The notes below the pieces were generated by a model. That model did not search any database. It was not told the DNA's origin and saw only the letters and a list, made by a program, of their open reading frames with translations. Positions 43,490-53,129 of a stretch of 64,000 nucleotides of DNA are shown piece after piece. Within the stretch, counting starts at the first letter, position 1. Every line of letters starts with the position of its first letter. Both the position numbers and the translations under genes were made by a program. Source of the stretch: RUG708 sp050946535 (GTDB taxonomy: Bacteria; Bacillota; Clostridia; Peptostreptococcales; Anaerovoracaceae); the NCBI GenBank assembly GCA_050946535.1, contig JBMNUZ010000010.1, positions 17,381-81,380 on the forward strand, read 5' to 3'.

Positions 43490-44376
43490 GATCAGGTTTT
43501 GTTGGCATCGTCGGAAGGCCGAATGTCGGTAAATCGACGCTTCTCAATTCAATCATAGGCGAGAAGGTGGCGATTACCTCGAGCAAGGCACAGACCACGA
43601 GGAATGCTATCAGAGGAATATATAATGAAGAAGGTTTGCAGGTGGTCTTCATCGATACGCCTGGCATCCACAAGCCGAAAAACGCGCTCGGGAGAGTTCT
43701 CACAGATACGGCTGTTTCGACTTTAAAGCAGGTCGATGTAATCCTTCTTATAGTCGACGAGAAGCTTTCCGGAGGCCCCGGAGACAGATTCATCATGAAT
43801 CTGCTTGAACAGGTGAAAAAGACGCCGAAAGTACTCGTCATCAACAAGATAGACAAGATAGGGCCCGACGAATACAGAAAGATTTACGAAGAATACGAGG
43901 AGACAGGAATGTTCGATCACATCGTCGGCACCAGCGCGCTCAAAGGCCAGAACACCGGCGTCGTCATCGACATGATAAAGCCGTATATAAAGGAAGGACC
44001 TCAGTATTTTCCAGAAGATCTTTACACGGACAACCCGATGAAATTCCTCGTATCGGAGATAATCAGAGAAAAGGCGCTAATGTACCTCAACGACGAAGTC
44101 CCTCACGGCATTGCCGTTGAAATAGAACGATATGCCGAAAAGGACAATGTGACCGAAATCGACGCGACTATTTACTGCGAGAAAAAGTCGCACAAGGGCA
44201 TCATTATCGGAGCCGGAGGGAGAAAGCTCAAGGGCATAGGCAAAGCCGCCAGGCTCGACATCGAACCTCTTGTCGGAACGAAGGTCTACCTCAATCTCTG
44301 GGTAAAAGTCAAGGAGAACTGGCGCGAGAGCGATATAATGGTCAGCAATTTTGGATACAAGAGAGAAGACGAGTAA
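43486..44376 (+). CDS. era: GTPase Era
   Basis: Ribosome-assembly GTPase binding the 3' end of 16S rRNA. 296 residues. G1 GRPNVGKST, G3 DTPGIHKPK, G4 NKIDK, and C-terminal KH domain with GIIIGAGGRKLKGIG. The start overlaps the upstream stop (ATGA), and recO begins directly after the stop. Confidence 0.98.
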   Translation: MRSGFVGIVGRPNVGKSTLLNSIIGEKVAITSSKAQTTRNAIRGIYNEEGLQVVFIDTPGIHKPKNALGRVLTDTAVSTLKQVDVILLIVDEKLSGGPGDRFIMNLLEQVKKTPKVLVINKIDKIGPDEYRKIYEEYEETGMFDHIVGTSALKGQNTGVVIDMIKPYIKEGPQYFPEDLYTDNPMKFLVSEIIREKALMYLNDEVPHGIAVEIERYAEKDNVTEIDATIYCEKKSHKGIIIGAGGRKLKGIGKAARLDIEPLVGTKVYLNLWVKVKENWRESDIMVSNFGYKREDE

Positions 44377-45123
44377 ATGGTTACCGAAACTGACGGTATT
44401 ATATTACGACAGACACGAATATCGCGCGATCGCAGAATGATCGTGCTGTTCACGAGAAAGTTCGGCAAGATAAGCGCCGGCACCGGCATCAGACAGTCGG
44501 GGAAAAAATCCTCTCTTCCAATCAGGCCGTTCACTCACGGCCGCTACGAGCTGTACTGCGGAAGGAATTCATATAATATCGACGCAGCGGAGACGATCGA
44601 AAGTTTTTACGATATAGGAGAGGATGTCGACAGGTTCTTCTGCGCATCGTGTGCGCTCGAGTTCACAGACAAAGTCCTGGCGGAAGGAATGCCGGCTGAG
44701 GGAGTTCTCGACGCGCTGCTGGATTTTCTGAGAATTCTTTCGAAGAGAAAGAAAAAGCTCAGATCTTTCCTTATAATGTATGAGTGGAAGGTCCTTTACC
44801 TCACGGGGTACGGTCCGGTGACGGACAGATGCGCCTCCTGCGGCAGAGAGGCCCCGGCGGCCGGGTTCAGCATCGTCGACGGAGGGACGGTCTGCCAGTC
44901 TTGCGTGGACGCAGGCAGAATCAATATGCGATTGCTTTATAGTATAAAATTTGATATAATCCAAATATTAAAATTTATTAGCTTAAATACAATAGATTCG
45001 TTCGCGAATCTAGCTTTCAGCTCTGAAACGACTGAGTATCTCGATAAGATTCTTCACGAATACGTTTCTTATCATCTCGATATCAGGGGTCTTAAGAGCG
45101 AATCATATCTATCGCTTGATTAA
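44377..45123 (+). CDS. recO: DNA repair protein RecO
   Basis: Loads RecA with RecFR. 248 residues. N-terminal OB fold (ETDGIILRQTRISRDRRMIVLFT), helical C-terminal domain with a four-cysteine zinc site CASC ... CQSC near residues 150-180. Start ATG directly follows the era stop with no gap. Codons near 44940-45010 are clearly AT-richer than the rest of the operon. Confidence 0.94.
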   Translation: MVTETDGIILRQTRISRDRRMIVLFTRKFGKISAGTGIRQSGKKSSLPIRPFTHGRYELYCGRNSYNIDAAETIESFYDIGEDVDRFFCASCALEFTDKVLAEGMPAEGVLDALLDFLRILSKRKKKLRSFLIMYEWKVLYLTGYGPVTDRCASCGREAPAAGFSIVDGGTVCQSCVDAGRINMRLLYSIKFDIIQILKFISLNTIDSFANLAFSSETTEYLDKILHEYVSYHLDIRGLKSESYLSLD

Positions 45124-45145
45124 TTCGTAAAAGGACGGCAGTATT

Positions 45146-46003
45146 ATGGAATTAAGTCTTGAAAAAATTGAGCTTGTTAAAGACAGAACCGGTGTCAGCT
45201 ACAGAGAGGCGAAAGACGCCCTGATCAAAGCAGACGGAAGTGTTGTCGACGCGATTATATTACTTGAGGACGAAATAGATATTTCTCCAAAGACGGCTGC
45301 CGGTGTTACAGCGTCTGATATTGTTGCGAAACTCAAGGAGCTCGTTGAAGAAGGAAACACCAGAAGAATCCTGATTAAGAAGGACGACGATATCATCCTC
45401 AATATCCCTGTAAACGCGGGCCTCATCGGAGTATTCATCCTTCCTGAAGCGGCTGTTCTCGGTGCTATAGCTGCTATCGGCACGAGGTGCACGGTCAGCG
45501 TCATCGACGGCGAAGGCAGTGAGATCGACGTTATAAAGAAGGTTTCGGAAAAGATCAACGACGTCAAGGAAAACTATTCCACCGTCGCTGAAAATGTTTC
45601 TGAGAAGGGAAGCTCGGCTTTCTCGAAGATCCGTGAAAAAGCCGACGACGTAATCTCGAAGGTCGTATCTCCAGACGAAGACGATATGGGCGACGAAGAT
45701 TATTTCAATTTCGACGACGAATATCCTGATACAGGGGATTCTGAAGACGAAGATGCTGCTCCTGAAGAAGCAGAAGAATCAGAACCAGAAGAGACAGAAG
45801 AATCTCAGGAGACTATATCTTCAGATCAGGATGAGGTGGACGCGGCTGCAAAAGAGGCTTCCGACGCAGTAGACGAAGCTGAGAAAGCGGTTAAAGAAGC
45901 GGAGGATGCCATGGCTGATTCGCAGTCTTCTGTCGACGATGCCGGAGAGAAGTTCGAGAGCACGATAAACAGCTATAAAGAGAAAAAAGACAAGTTCTTT
46001 TAA
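45146..46003 (+). CDS. UBA-like plus DUF4342 protein with acidic tail
   Basis: 285 residues. Residues 1-45 resemble a UBA/TS-N helical domain (LVKDRTGVSYREAKDALIKADGSVVDAI). Residues 55-120 are DUF4342, with RILIKKDDDIILNIPVNAGLIGV and a hydrophobic, glycine-rich strand-helix segment that may associate with membrane. Beyond about 170 is a strongly acidic tail followed by a helical Ala/Glu/Asp stretch with heptad-like KEAxDAVxEAE repeats. Function unknown. Start ATG after AAAGGACGGC. No recognisable terminator follows. Confidence 0.82.
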   Translation: MELSLEKIELVKDRTGVSYREAKDALIKADGSVVDAIILLEDEIDISPKTAAGVTASDIVAKLKELVEEGNTRRILIKKDDDIILNIPVNAGLIGVFILPEAAVLGAIAAIGTRCTVSVIDGEGSEIDVIKKVSEKINDVKENYSTVAENVSEKGSSAFSKIREKADDVISKVVSPDEDDMGDEDYFNFDDEYPDTGDSEDEDAAPEEAEESEPEETEESQETISSDQDEVDAAAKEASDAVDEAEKAVKEAEDAMADSQSSVDDAGEKFESTINSYKEKKDKFF

Positions 46004-46085
46004 CAATCAATACGGGCCATATCAGGCTTTTTGTTTTTTAGGGATAAGAAGGATAAAATAATTTTTTTCAGGAGAAGTATTAACT

Positions 46086-47498
46086 ATGAGTAAGAAAGTT
46101 CAGCACAGAGAATTTACGATGGACAAGCTGGTATCGCTTGCGAAATCGAGAGGATTTGTATTTCCGGGATCGGAAATCTACGGCGGCCTCGCCAATACGT
46201 GGGATTACGGTCCTGTCGGAGTTGAACTGAAAAATAACGTAAAAAAACTGTGGCGCAAGAGATTCATACAGCAGTGCAAATACAACGTAGGTCTCGATGC
46301 TGCTATTCTTATGAACCCGAGAACATGGGAGGCCTCCGGCCACTTAGAAAATTTCAACGATCCGCAGATCGACTGCAAGGTATGCCACGACAGATTCAGA
46401 GCAGACAAGCTCATCGAGGACTACTTTGACAGACACGGCGAAGACGCGATCGCCGACGGATGGTCGAACGAAAAGATGGAGAATTTCATCAGGGAGCACG
46501 GAATCAAGTGTCCGACTTGCGGCAGCACCGATTTCACTCCTGTAAGGCAGTTCAACCTCATGTTCAAGACTTATCAGGGAGTTACAGAGGGTGGCACTGC
46601 CGAGCTTTACCTGAGACCTGAGACGGCACAGGGTATATTCGTAAACTTCAAAAATGTCCAGAGAACTACGAGGAAGAAGCTTCCGTTCGGCATCGCGCAG
46701 ATCGGCAAGGCGTTCAGAAACGAGATCACTCCGGGCAACTTTACATTCAGAACGAGAGAATTCGAGCAGATGGAGCTCGAGTTCTTCTGCAAGCCGGGAG
46801 AGGACCTCAAGTGGTTCGAGTTCTGGCGCAGCTACTGCTGGCAGTTCCTTAAGGATCTCGGCATGTCGGACGAACACATCAGACTCAGAGACCACCAGAA
46901 GGAAGAGCTTTCTCATTACAGCAAAGCTACAACAGACATCGAGTATCTGTTCCCGTTCGGATGGGGCGAGCTCTGGGGCATCGCCGACCGTACGGATTAC
47001 GACCTCGGCAGGCATCAGGAATATTCGGGACAGGACATGACATATCAGGATCCTGTCACAAACGAGAAATTCGTTCCTTACTGCATCGAGCCTTCGCTCG
47101 GAGCGGACAGAGTGACGCTCGCGTTCCTGGCAGAGGCGTACGACGAAGAGACGATCGTCGCCAAGGGCAAGGAAGACACGAGAGTAGTGCTCCATTTCCA
47201 TCCTGCTCTCGCTCCTTACAAGGCAGCAGTTCTCCCGCTCACAAAGAAACAGGCGGAACAGGCCGAGAACCTCGCCGAAGATCTCTCGAAATACTTCATG
47301 GTAGATTACGATCTTCCTGGAAGCATCGGAAAGAGATACAGAAGACAGGATGAGATAGGTACGCCTTACTGCGTAACGGTCGATCCTGATACCGCAAACG
47401 ACGGCTGCGTAACTGTCAGAGACAGAGATACGATGGAGCAGATCAGAATCCCGCAGGAGGAGGTTAAGGACTACATCCTCGGGAAGATAGCTTTCTAA
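46086..47498 (+). CDS. glyS: Glycyl-tRNA synthetase, alpha2 type
   Basis: Charges tRNA-Gly. 470 residues, single-chain class II enzyme, not the tetrameric GlyQ/GlyS type. Class II motif 1 region at GGLANTWDYGPVG, an insertion with cysteine pairs CKVCHDRF ... CPTCGSTDF (zinc-like), motif 2 FRTREFEQMELEFF, motif 3 SLGADRVTLAFLAEAY, and a C-terminal anticodon-binding domain. Start ATG after GGAGAAG. No T-box leader is seen in the 82-bp upstream gap. Confidence 0.97.
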   Translation: MSKKVQHREFTMDKLVSLAKSRGFVFPGSEIYGGLANTWDYGPVGVELKNNVKKLWRKRFIQQCKYNVGLDAAILMNPRTWEASGHLENFNDPQIDCKVCHDRFRADKLIEDYFDRHGEDAIADGWSNEKMENFIREHGIKCPTCGSTDFTPVRQFNLMFKTYQGVTEGGTAELYLRPETAQGIFVNFKNVQRTTRKKLPFGIAQIGKAFRNEITPGNFTFRTREFEQMELEFFCKPGEDLKWFEFWRSYCWQFLKDLGMSDEHIRLRDHQKEELSHYSKATTDIEYLFPFGWGELWGIADRTDYDLGRHQEYSGQDMTYQDPVTNEKFVPYCIEPSLGADRVTLAFLAEAYDEETIVAKGKEDTRVVLHFHPALAPYKAAVLPLTKKQAEQAENLAEDLSKYFMVDYDLPGSIGKRYRRQDEIGTPYCVTVDPDTANDGCVTVRDRDTMEQIRIPQEEVKDYILGKIAF

Positions 47499-47663
47499 CC
47501 GCAGTCAGGCCTGTATTTAATCAGATATATTTATCCTGGTGCTTCCTGCTGGAAGACGCGCACCTGCGCCGGGTACAAGGACTCAGTACGTGGGAGCCGG
47601 CATGGTACATAAGGATTTAATATATACATATAATTGTTGTTATATTATGAGGTATTGATTATC

Positions 47664-50600
47664 ATGAAAAAGTTTAAAAAAGTTCTTGTCGCGAACAGAG
47701 GGGAGATTGCAATCCGTATCATGCGTGCCTGCAAAGAGCTGGGCATTCGTACCGTTGCGATCTATTCAGAGGAAGACAAGAATGCTCTTTTCAGAACAAA
47801 GGCTGATGAGGCATATAAGATCGGCGTAGGCAAGAGCCCAGTCGATGTATACCTCGGTATAGACGAGATCATTGCTCTCGCCAAAGCAAAGGGATGCGAC
47901 GCCATTCACCCTGGTTACGGATTCCTCGCAGAAAATTCGGAGTTTGCCAAGCAGTGCGAGGCAAACGGCATCGAATTCATCGGGCCTACAGGAGAAATGA
48001 TGGATAAGCTCGGTGACAAGATTCAGTCAAAGATTCTTGCCAACAGCGTCGGAGTACAGACGATCCCGGGTGTCAAGGAATCCATCAAGACAAACGAAGA
48101 TGCGGTTAAATTCGCTGAATACTGCGGCTATCCTGTAATGATCAAGGCTGCTGCAGGCGGCGGCGGACGCGGAATGCGTGTCGTACACGACCCTAAGGAT
48201 CTTATTCCTGAATTCAACAGCGCTCAGAGCGAATCTTTAAAGGCTTTCGGTTCGGATGAGATCTTTATCGAGAAATATGTCGAAGACCCTAAGCACATCG
48301 AAGTTCAGGTACTCGGAGACAAGTACGGCAATCTGGTACATATGTACGAAAGAGACTGCTCTATCCAGAGACGTCATCAGAAGGTAATCGAGTTTACACC
48401 TGCGCAGACTATTTCCGACAAGCTCAGAAAAGAAATCTGCACAGATGCGCTGAAGATTGCCAAGGCTGTAAATTACAGAAGTGCCGGCACGGTTGAATTC
48501 CTCGTCGACAAAGATGAAAATCACTACTTCATTGAGATGAACCCTAGAATCCAGGTAGAGCATACTGTAACAGAGCTCGTTACCGAGATCGATATCGTTC
48601 AGTCTCAGATCCTCATCGCAGAAGGCTACGCTCTTGATTCGCCTGAAATCAATATTCCGAGTCAGGATTCGATTCAGCCGAGAGGTGCAGCAATACAGTG
48701 CAGAATCACTACAGAGGATCCTGCGAACCAGTTCGCTCCTGACACAGGCAAGATCGAATTCTATTCGACAGGTTCGGGCAACGGCGTAAGACTCGACGGA
48801 GGCAACGGATTCACCGGAGCCGTCATCACTCCTTACTACGACAGTCTGCTCGTAAAGATCACCTGCTACGGCAGAGACTTCAAGTCGACTGTACGTAAGT
48901 CGATCAGAGCGTTAAACGAGCTCACGATCAGAGGCGTAAAGACAAACAGAGACTTCCTGCTCAACGTGCTGAACCATCCTAAATTTATGGCAGGTACATG
49001 CACGACTAACTTCATAGCCGAGAATCCTCAGCTCCTCAAGGTCGATCTGACGAACAAGGACGACGACGAGGTAAGAGTACTCAAGTTCCTGGGCAACAAG
49101 GCCGTCAACGAAGTCAAGTGGGACAAGCCTCCTGCAAATAAACCTGAGATTCCAGAAGTCGATCCGTCGGTTATTCCTACGCTCAGAGGAACGAAGCAGA
49201 TCTTCGACGAGAGGGGTCCTGAGGGACTTTCCAAGTGGGTACTCGAGCAGAAACAGCTTCTCTTCACAGATACTACGATGAGAGACGCACAGCAGTCACT
49301 CATGGCTACGCGTATGCGTACCGTAGATATGGAGAGAATAGCTGATGCCACGGCTATATACGGCAGAGACCTCTTCTCACTCGAGATGTGGGGCGGAGCT
49401 ACATTCGACACCTGCCTGAGATTCCTCAAGGAAGATCCGTGGGAGAGAGCAGAGCTTCTCAGAAAACGTATTCCTAACATTCTTATGCAGATGCTCCTGA
49501 GAGGATCGAACGCAGTAGGCTACAAGAGCTATCCTGACAACGTCCTCAAGCAGTTCATCAAGGAATCCGCAAAAGCAGGAATCGACGTATTCAGAATATT
49601 CGATTCCCTCAACTGGATCGAAAGCATGAGGCTTCCTATCGACGAGGTAAGAAACCAGGGCATGGTCGCAGAAGCTACAATGTGCTACACAGGCGATATC
49701 CTCGATCCTACGAGAGAGAAATACAACCTCAAATACTACATCAACAAGGCCAAGGAACTCGAGAAGGCCGGCGCGAACATCATCGCCATCAAGGATATGT
49801 CATCGCTGCTCAAGCCTATGGCCGCATACAAACTCATCAAAGAACTCAAGCAGGAGGTCGGCGTTCCTATCCACCTGCACACTCACGATACTTCCGGCAA
49901 CGGCGGAGCAACTCTCATGACTGCTTCGATGGCAGGAGTAGATATCGTAGATGCAGCGTTCGACTCGATGGCAGGACTTACTTCACAGCCGCCTCTCAAC
50001 TCGACTGTAGCTGCTCTCGAACATACTGACAGAGCTACAGGCATGAACATCGACGAACTCCAGCTTATAGCGAACTACTGGAGCGGCGTAAGACCTGTCT
50101 ACGCTCAGTTCGAATCCGAACTCAAGAACGGATCCGCAGAAATCTACAAGTACGAGATGCCTGGCGGACAGTATTCGAACTTCAGAGCTCAGGTCAACAG
50201 CTTCGGCCTCGGCCACAAGTTCCAGGAAGTAAAGGAAATGTACCGTCAGGTAAACCAGATGCTTGGAGACATCATCAAGGTTACTCCTTCGTCGAAGGTA
50301 GTTGGCGATATGGCGATCTTCATGGTTCAGAACGGCCTCACTCCTCAGAACATCTACGAAAAGGGCGAGGGCATGGACTTCCCTGATTCGGTCGTTTCGT
50401 ACTTCGAGGGCATGATGGGACAGCCTGAGGGCGGTTTCCCTGAAAGACTCAGAGAACTCGTGCTCAAGGGCAAGCCTCATATCGACGTAAGACCTGGTAC
50501 TCTGCTTCCGCCTGAAGATTTCGACGCTATCAAGAAACATCTGAAGGAAAAGTTCGGTATCGAGCCGACGGAGCAGGATCTCGCGTCCTACAACATGTAT

Positions 50601-51113
50601 CCGAAGGTATTCGAGGATTACCTCACTTCCATGAAGAAGGAAGGCAGCTTCAGATATATGGATTCCGACGTATTCTTCCACGGAATCAAGGTCGGAGAGA
50701 CCGTAGAGATCGAGCTCAACGAAGGAAAGACTATGGTAGTCAAGTTCGTCGATGTTTCTAATCCTGACGAGAACGGAAACAGACTGCTTACCTATCAGGT
50801 AAACGGCCTCATGCGCACGATCAGCATCAGAGACAAGCAGGCTATGACTGCAGCTACTAATGTTTCAATAGTTATGGCCGACGAAGACGACGAACACGAT
50901 GTAGGAGCAAACATTCCGGGCAACATCGTAAAGGTCGTTGCCAAGGAAGGCGACGAAGTTGCCAAGGGCGATCCTATCGCCGTAATCGAAGCAATGAAGA
51001 TGGAGACAAAGATCATCGCCACAATGGACGGTATCGTGCACAAGATCTACGTTGCTCAGGGCGATCAGGTCAAGTCAGGCCAGCTCGTCGCAAGACTGAA
51101 GGATAAGGAATAG
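47664..51113 (+). CDS. pyc: Pyruvate carboxylase
   Basis: Biotin enzyme converting pyruvate and bicarbonate to oxaloacetate. 1149 residues, full length. Biotin carboxylase domain (GEIAIRIMRAC, GGGGRGMRVV ATP loop, EMNPRIQVEHTVTE), carboxyltransferase domain beginning at FTDTTMRDAQQSLMATR near residue 535, and the biotinyl domain with EAMKMETKI near the C-terminus. Chosen ATG is in GATTATC-ATG context; an upstream in-frame ATG/TTG would add ten residues. The 165-bp upstream gap has a TTCC/GGAA hairpin inside GGTGC/GCACC and an AT-rich promoter-like segment at 47605-47635. Confidence 0.98.
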   Translation: MKKFKKVLVANRGEIAIRIMRACKELGIRTVAIYSEEDKNALFRTKADEAYKIGVGKSPVDVYLGIDEIIALAKAKGCDAIHPGYGFLAENSEFAKQCEANGIEFIGPTGEMMDKLGDKIQSKILANSVGVQTIPGVKESIKTNEDAVKFAEYCGYPVMIKAAAGGGGRGMRVVHDPKDLIPEFNSAQSESLKAFGSDEIFIEKYVEDPKHIEVQVLGDKYGNLVHMYERDCSIQRRHQKVIEFTPAQTISDKLRKEICTDALKIAKAVNYRSAGTVEFLVDKDENHYFIEMNPRIQVEHTVTELVTEIDIVQSQILIAEGYALDSPEINIPSQDSIQPRGAAIQCRITTEDPANQFAPDTGKIEFYSTGSGNGVRLDGGNGFTGAVITPYYDSLLVKITCYGRDFKSTVRKSIRALNELTIRGVKTNRDFLLNVLNHPKFMAGTCTTNFIAENPQLLKVDLTNKDDDEVRVLKFLGNKAVNEVKWDKPPANKPEIPEVDPSVIPTLRGTKQIFDERGPEGLSKWVLEQKQLLFTDTTMRDAQQSLMATRMRTVDMERIADATAIYGRDLFSLEMWGGATFDTCLRFLKEDPWERAELLRKRIPNILMQMLLRGSNAVGYKSYPDNVLKQFIKESAKAGIDVFRIFDSLNWIESMRLPIDEVRNQGMVAEATMCYTGDILDPTREKYNLKYYINKAKELEKAGANIIAIKDMSSLLKPMAAYKLIKELKQEVGVPIHLHTHDTSGNGGATLMTASMAGVDIVDAAFDSMAGLTSQPPLNSTVAALEHTDRATGMNIDELQLIANYWSGVRPVYAQFESELKNGSAEIYKYEMPGGQYSNFRAQVNSFGLGHKFQEVKEMYRQVNQMLGDIIKVTPSSKVVGDMAIFMVQNGLTPQNIYEKGEGMDFPDSVVSYFEGMMGQPEGGFPERLRELVLKGKPHIDVRPGTLLPPEDFDAIKKHLKEKFGIEPTEQDLASYNMYPKVFEDYLTSMKKEGSFRYMDSDVFFHGIKVGETVEIELNEGKTMVVKFVDVSNPDENGNRLLTYQVNGLMRTISIRDKQAMTAATNVSIVMADEDDEHDVGANIPGNIVKVVAKEGDEVAKGDPIAVIEAMKMETKIIATMDGIVHKIYVAQGDQVKSGQLVARLKDKE

Positions 51114-51215
51114 TCTTTCAGGCTATTGAGACGGAAAAAATACGTCAATAATATTACAGTATGAAGCCGTGATAAAGTACAGGATTGTACAGGCGGCAGA
51201 CAGCTGATACCAATC

Positions 51216-51250
51216 AGGGGCTGCTCCTTATGTGCGGGGCAGCCCTTTTT
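51216..51250 (+). terminator. Terminator after pyc
   Basis: AGGGGCTGC and GGGCAGCCC pair across a loop of about 14 bases, followed by TTTTT. Confidence 0.85.
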
Positions 51251-51280
51251 GGATTTTAAAATCACACAGGAGAACATCAA

Positions 51281-52294
51281 ATGATTGTAATACTGAAAGA
51301 AGACGCAAACCCCGAGAAAGTCGCGCTGCTCAAAGGCAAGCTGAGATCACTCGGCTTCGAGATCCACGAATCCCAGGGCCAGAGACAGAGACTGCTCGGA
51401 CTGGTAGGCGACACATCGATCTTAGAGCCTGACGATCTCATGGCAAACGATGTCGTTGCCGACGTAAAGAGAGTTCAGGAACCGTACAAAAAGGCTAACC
51501 GCAAGATGCATCCGGAGGATACGGTCATCGATATCAACGGCCGGAAGATAGGAGGCGGGCATTTCCAAGTGATCGCAGGTCCGTGCTCCGTAGAGACGAA
51601 AGAACAGATCATCGAGGTGGCACAGGATGTAAAGAAGAGCGGAGCACACCTCCTCAGAGGCGGAGCATTCAAACCGCGCACATCACCTTATTCGTTCCAG
51701 GGACTAGCGAACAACGGACTCAAGCTGCTTCTCAACGCGAAAGAAGCTACTGGTCTTCCTGTCGTCACTGAGATCATGACTCCGGAGCATCTGCTTCTCT
51801 TCGAAGATGTAGACGTCGTACAGGTTGGAGCGAGAAACATGCAGAATTTCCAGCTCTTAAAGGCGCTGGGAAAGACAAAGAAGACTGTTCTTCTCAAGAG
51901 AGGTCTTGCAAATACGCTCGAAGAACTGCTGATGAGCGCAGAATACATCATGGCCGGCGGCAATGAAAACGTCATTCTCTGTGAGAGAGGAATCAGGACG
52001 TTCGAGACATCGACGAGAAACACGCTCGATATTTCGGCGATCCCTATGCTTAAGAAGATGACGCACCTGCCGGTAATCGTCGATCCGAGCCACGCATCGG
52101 GCATAAGATGGATGGTTCCGTCGCTTGCAAAGGCAGCTGTTGCAGCCGGAGCAGACGGCCTTATGATCGAAGTCCACAACGATCCGGAAAACGCACTCTG
52201 CGACGGACCTCAGTCTCTGACGCCGGAGCAGTTCGACAAGCTCATGTCGGAACTCCGTCCTGAAGTTGAATTCTTCGGAAAGAAAATGGATTAA
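51281..52294 (+). CDS. aroF: 3-deoxy-7-phosphoheptulonate synthase (type I-beta)
   Basis: First enzyme of the shikimate pathway. 337 residues: an N-terminal ferredoxin-like regulatory domain (1-70) as in Thermotoga maritima and other AroF of this type, then the TIM barrel with IAGPCSVET, RGGAFKPRTSPYSFQG and the metal/PEP-site VDPSHASGIRW. Alone among aromatic genes here. Start ATG follows CAGGAG. The next gene starts 9 bp after its stop. Confidence 0.95.
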   Translation: MIVILKEDANPEKVALLKGKLRSLGFEIHESQGQRQRLLGLVGDTSILEPDDLMANDVVADVKRVQEPYKKANRKMHPEDTVIDINGRKIGGGHFQVIAGPCSVETKEQIIEVAQDVKKSGAHLLRGGAFKPRTSPYSFQGLANNGLKLLLNAKEATGLPVVTEIMTPEHLLLFEDVDVVQVGARNMQNFQLLKALGKTKKTVLLKRGLANTLEELLMSAEYIMAGGNENVILCERGIRTFETSTRNTLDISAIPMLKKMTHLPVIVDPSHASGIRWMVPSLAKAAVAAGADGLMIEVHNDPENALCDGPQSLTPEQFDKLMSELRPEVEFFGKKMD

Positions 52295-52303
52295 GGAGAA
52301 AAA

Positions 52304-53017
52304 ATGAGTGCTTCAATACATATAGGCGCCGAACTCGGCGATATAGCTGAAACGGTTCTTCTCCCGGGCGATCCGCTCAGGGCGAAGTTCATAGCCGAAA
52401 ACTATCTGGAAAACCCCGTCTGCTTCAACGAGATCCGCGGCAACTTCGGCTACACGGGAACATATAAAGGAAACAGAGTCTCGGTCATGGGGACAGGCAT
52501 GGGCATGCCTTCGATCTCGATCTACGCTCATGAGCTGATAACGGTTTACGGCTGCAAAAATCTGATCAGAATCGGTTCGGCCGGTTCGTACCAGGAAGAC
52601 GTGCACACGAGAGATCTCGTGATGGCTGTCGCTTCGTCGACCGATTCCAACTTCGAAAACACGTACCACCTTCCGGGCCATTTTTCGCCGTGCGCCGATT
52701 TCGATCTCATGGTAGCTGCGAAAACATGCGCGATCGAGCAGGGAATAGACATCAAGGCTGGAAACGTTGCTTCGGTGGATGTTTTCTACGACGACGATCC
52801 GGACACATGGAAGAGCTGGGCTAAAATGGGCGTGCTCGCAGTCGAGATGGAATCCGCGGCACTCTATATCAATGCTGCGAGATACGGCGCGAGAGCTCTT
52901 ACATTAGTTACAATAAGCGACAATTTCGTTACGGGTGAAAAGCTCACACCGGACGAGCGCGAGAAATCATTCACGGAAATGATCACGGTAGCGCTCGAGA
53001 TGCTTAAATACATATAA
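52304..53017 (+). CDS. deoD: Purine nucleoside phosphorylase, DeoD type
   Basis: Phosphorolysis of purine (deoxy)nucleosides, hexameric family. 237 residues. N-terminal HIGAELGDIAETVLLPGDPLRAK, GTGMGMPS, IRIGSAGSYQ and late VEMESAALY, LVTISDNFVTGE with the catalytic Asp. Start ATG after AAGGAG. Placed in a run with aroF, aminopeptidase and others, spacing small enough for co-transcription with aroF. Confidence 0.96.
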   Translation: MSASIHIGAELGDIAETVLLPGDPLRAKFIAENYLENPVCFNEIRGNFGYTGTYKGNRVSVMGTGMGMPSISIYAHELITVYGCKNLIRIGSAGSYQEDVHTRDLVMAVASSTDSNFENTYHLPGHFSPCADFDLMVAAKTCAIEQGIDIKAGNVASVDVFYDDDPDTWKSWAKMGVLAVEMESAALYINAARYGARALTLVTISDNFVTGEKLTPDEREKSFTEMITVALEMLKYI

Positions 53018-53129
53018 CAATGATTGAAAAGCGAAGGACGGCGCGTGCGGAGATATGTTCCGCGGCGCCGGACTGTAAGGCAATATTACGACCATTATCA
53101 GAAGCGGGTGTTGAAAGGCGGAGTGATAA

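Noticed and set aside
47499..47663. Small RNA or tRNA between glyS and pyc
   Set aside because: A local hairpin is present but there is no cloverleaf, CCA end or terminator; only a promoter-like AT-rich stretch can be supported.
51114..51250. Amino-acid-responsive leader before the DAHP synthase gene
   Set aside because: No T-box core, leader peptide with aromatic codons, or alternative pairing seen; the hairpin is an ordinary terminator for pyc.
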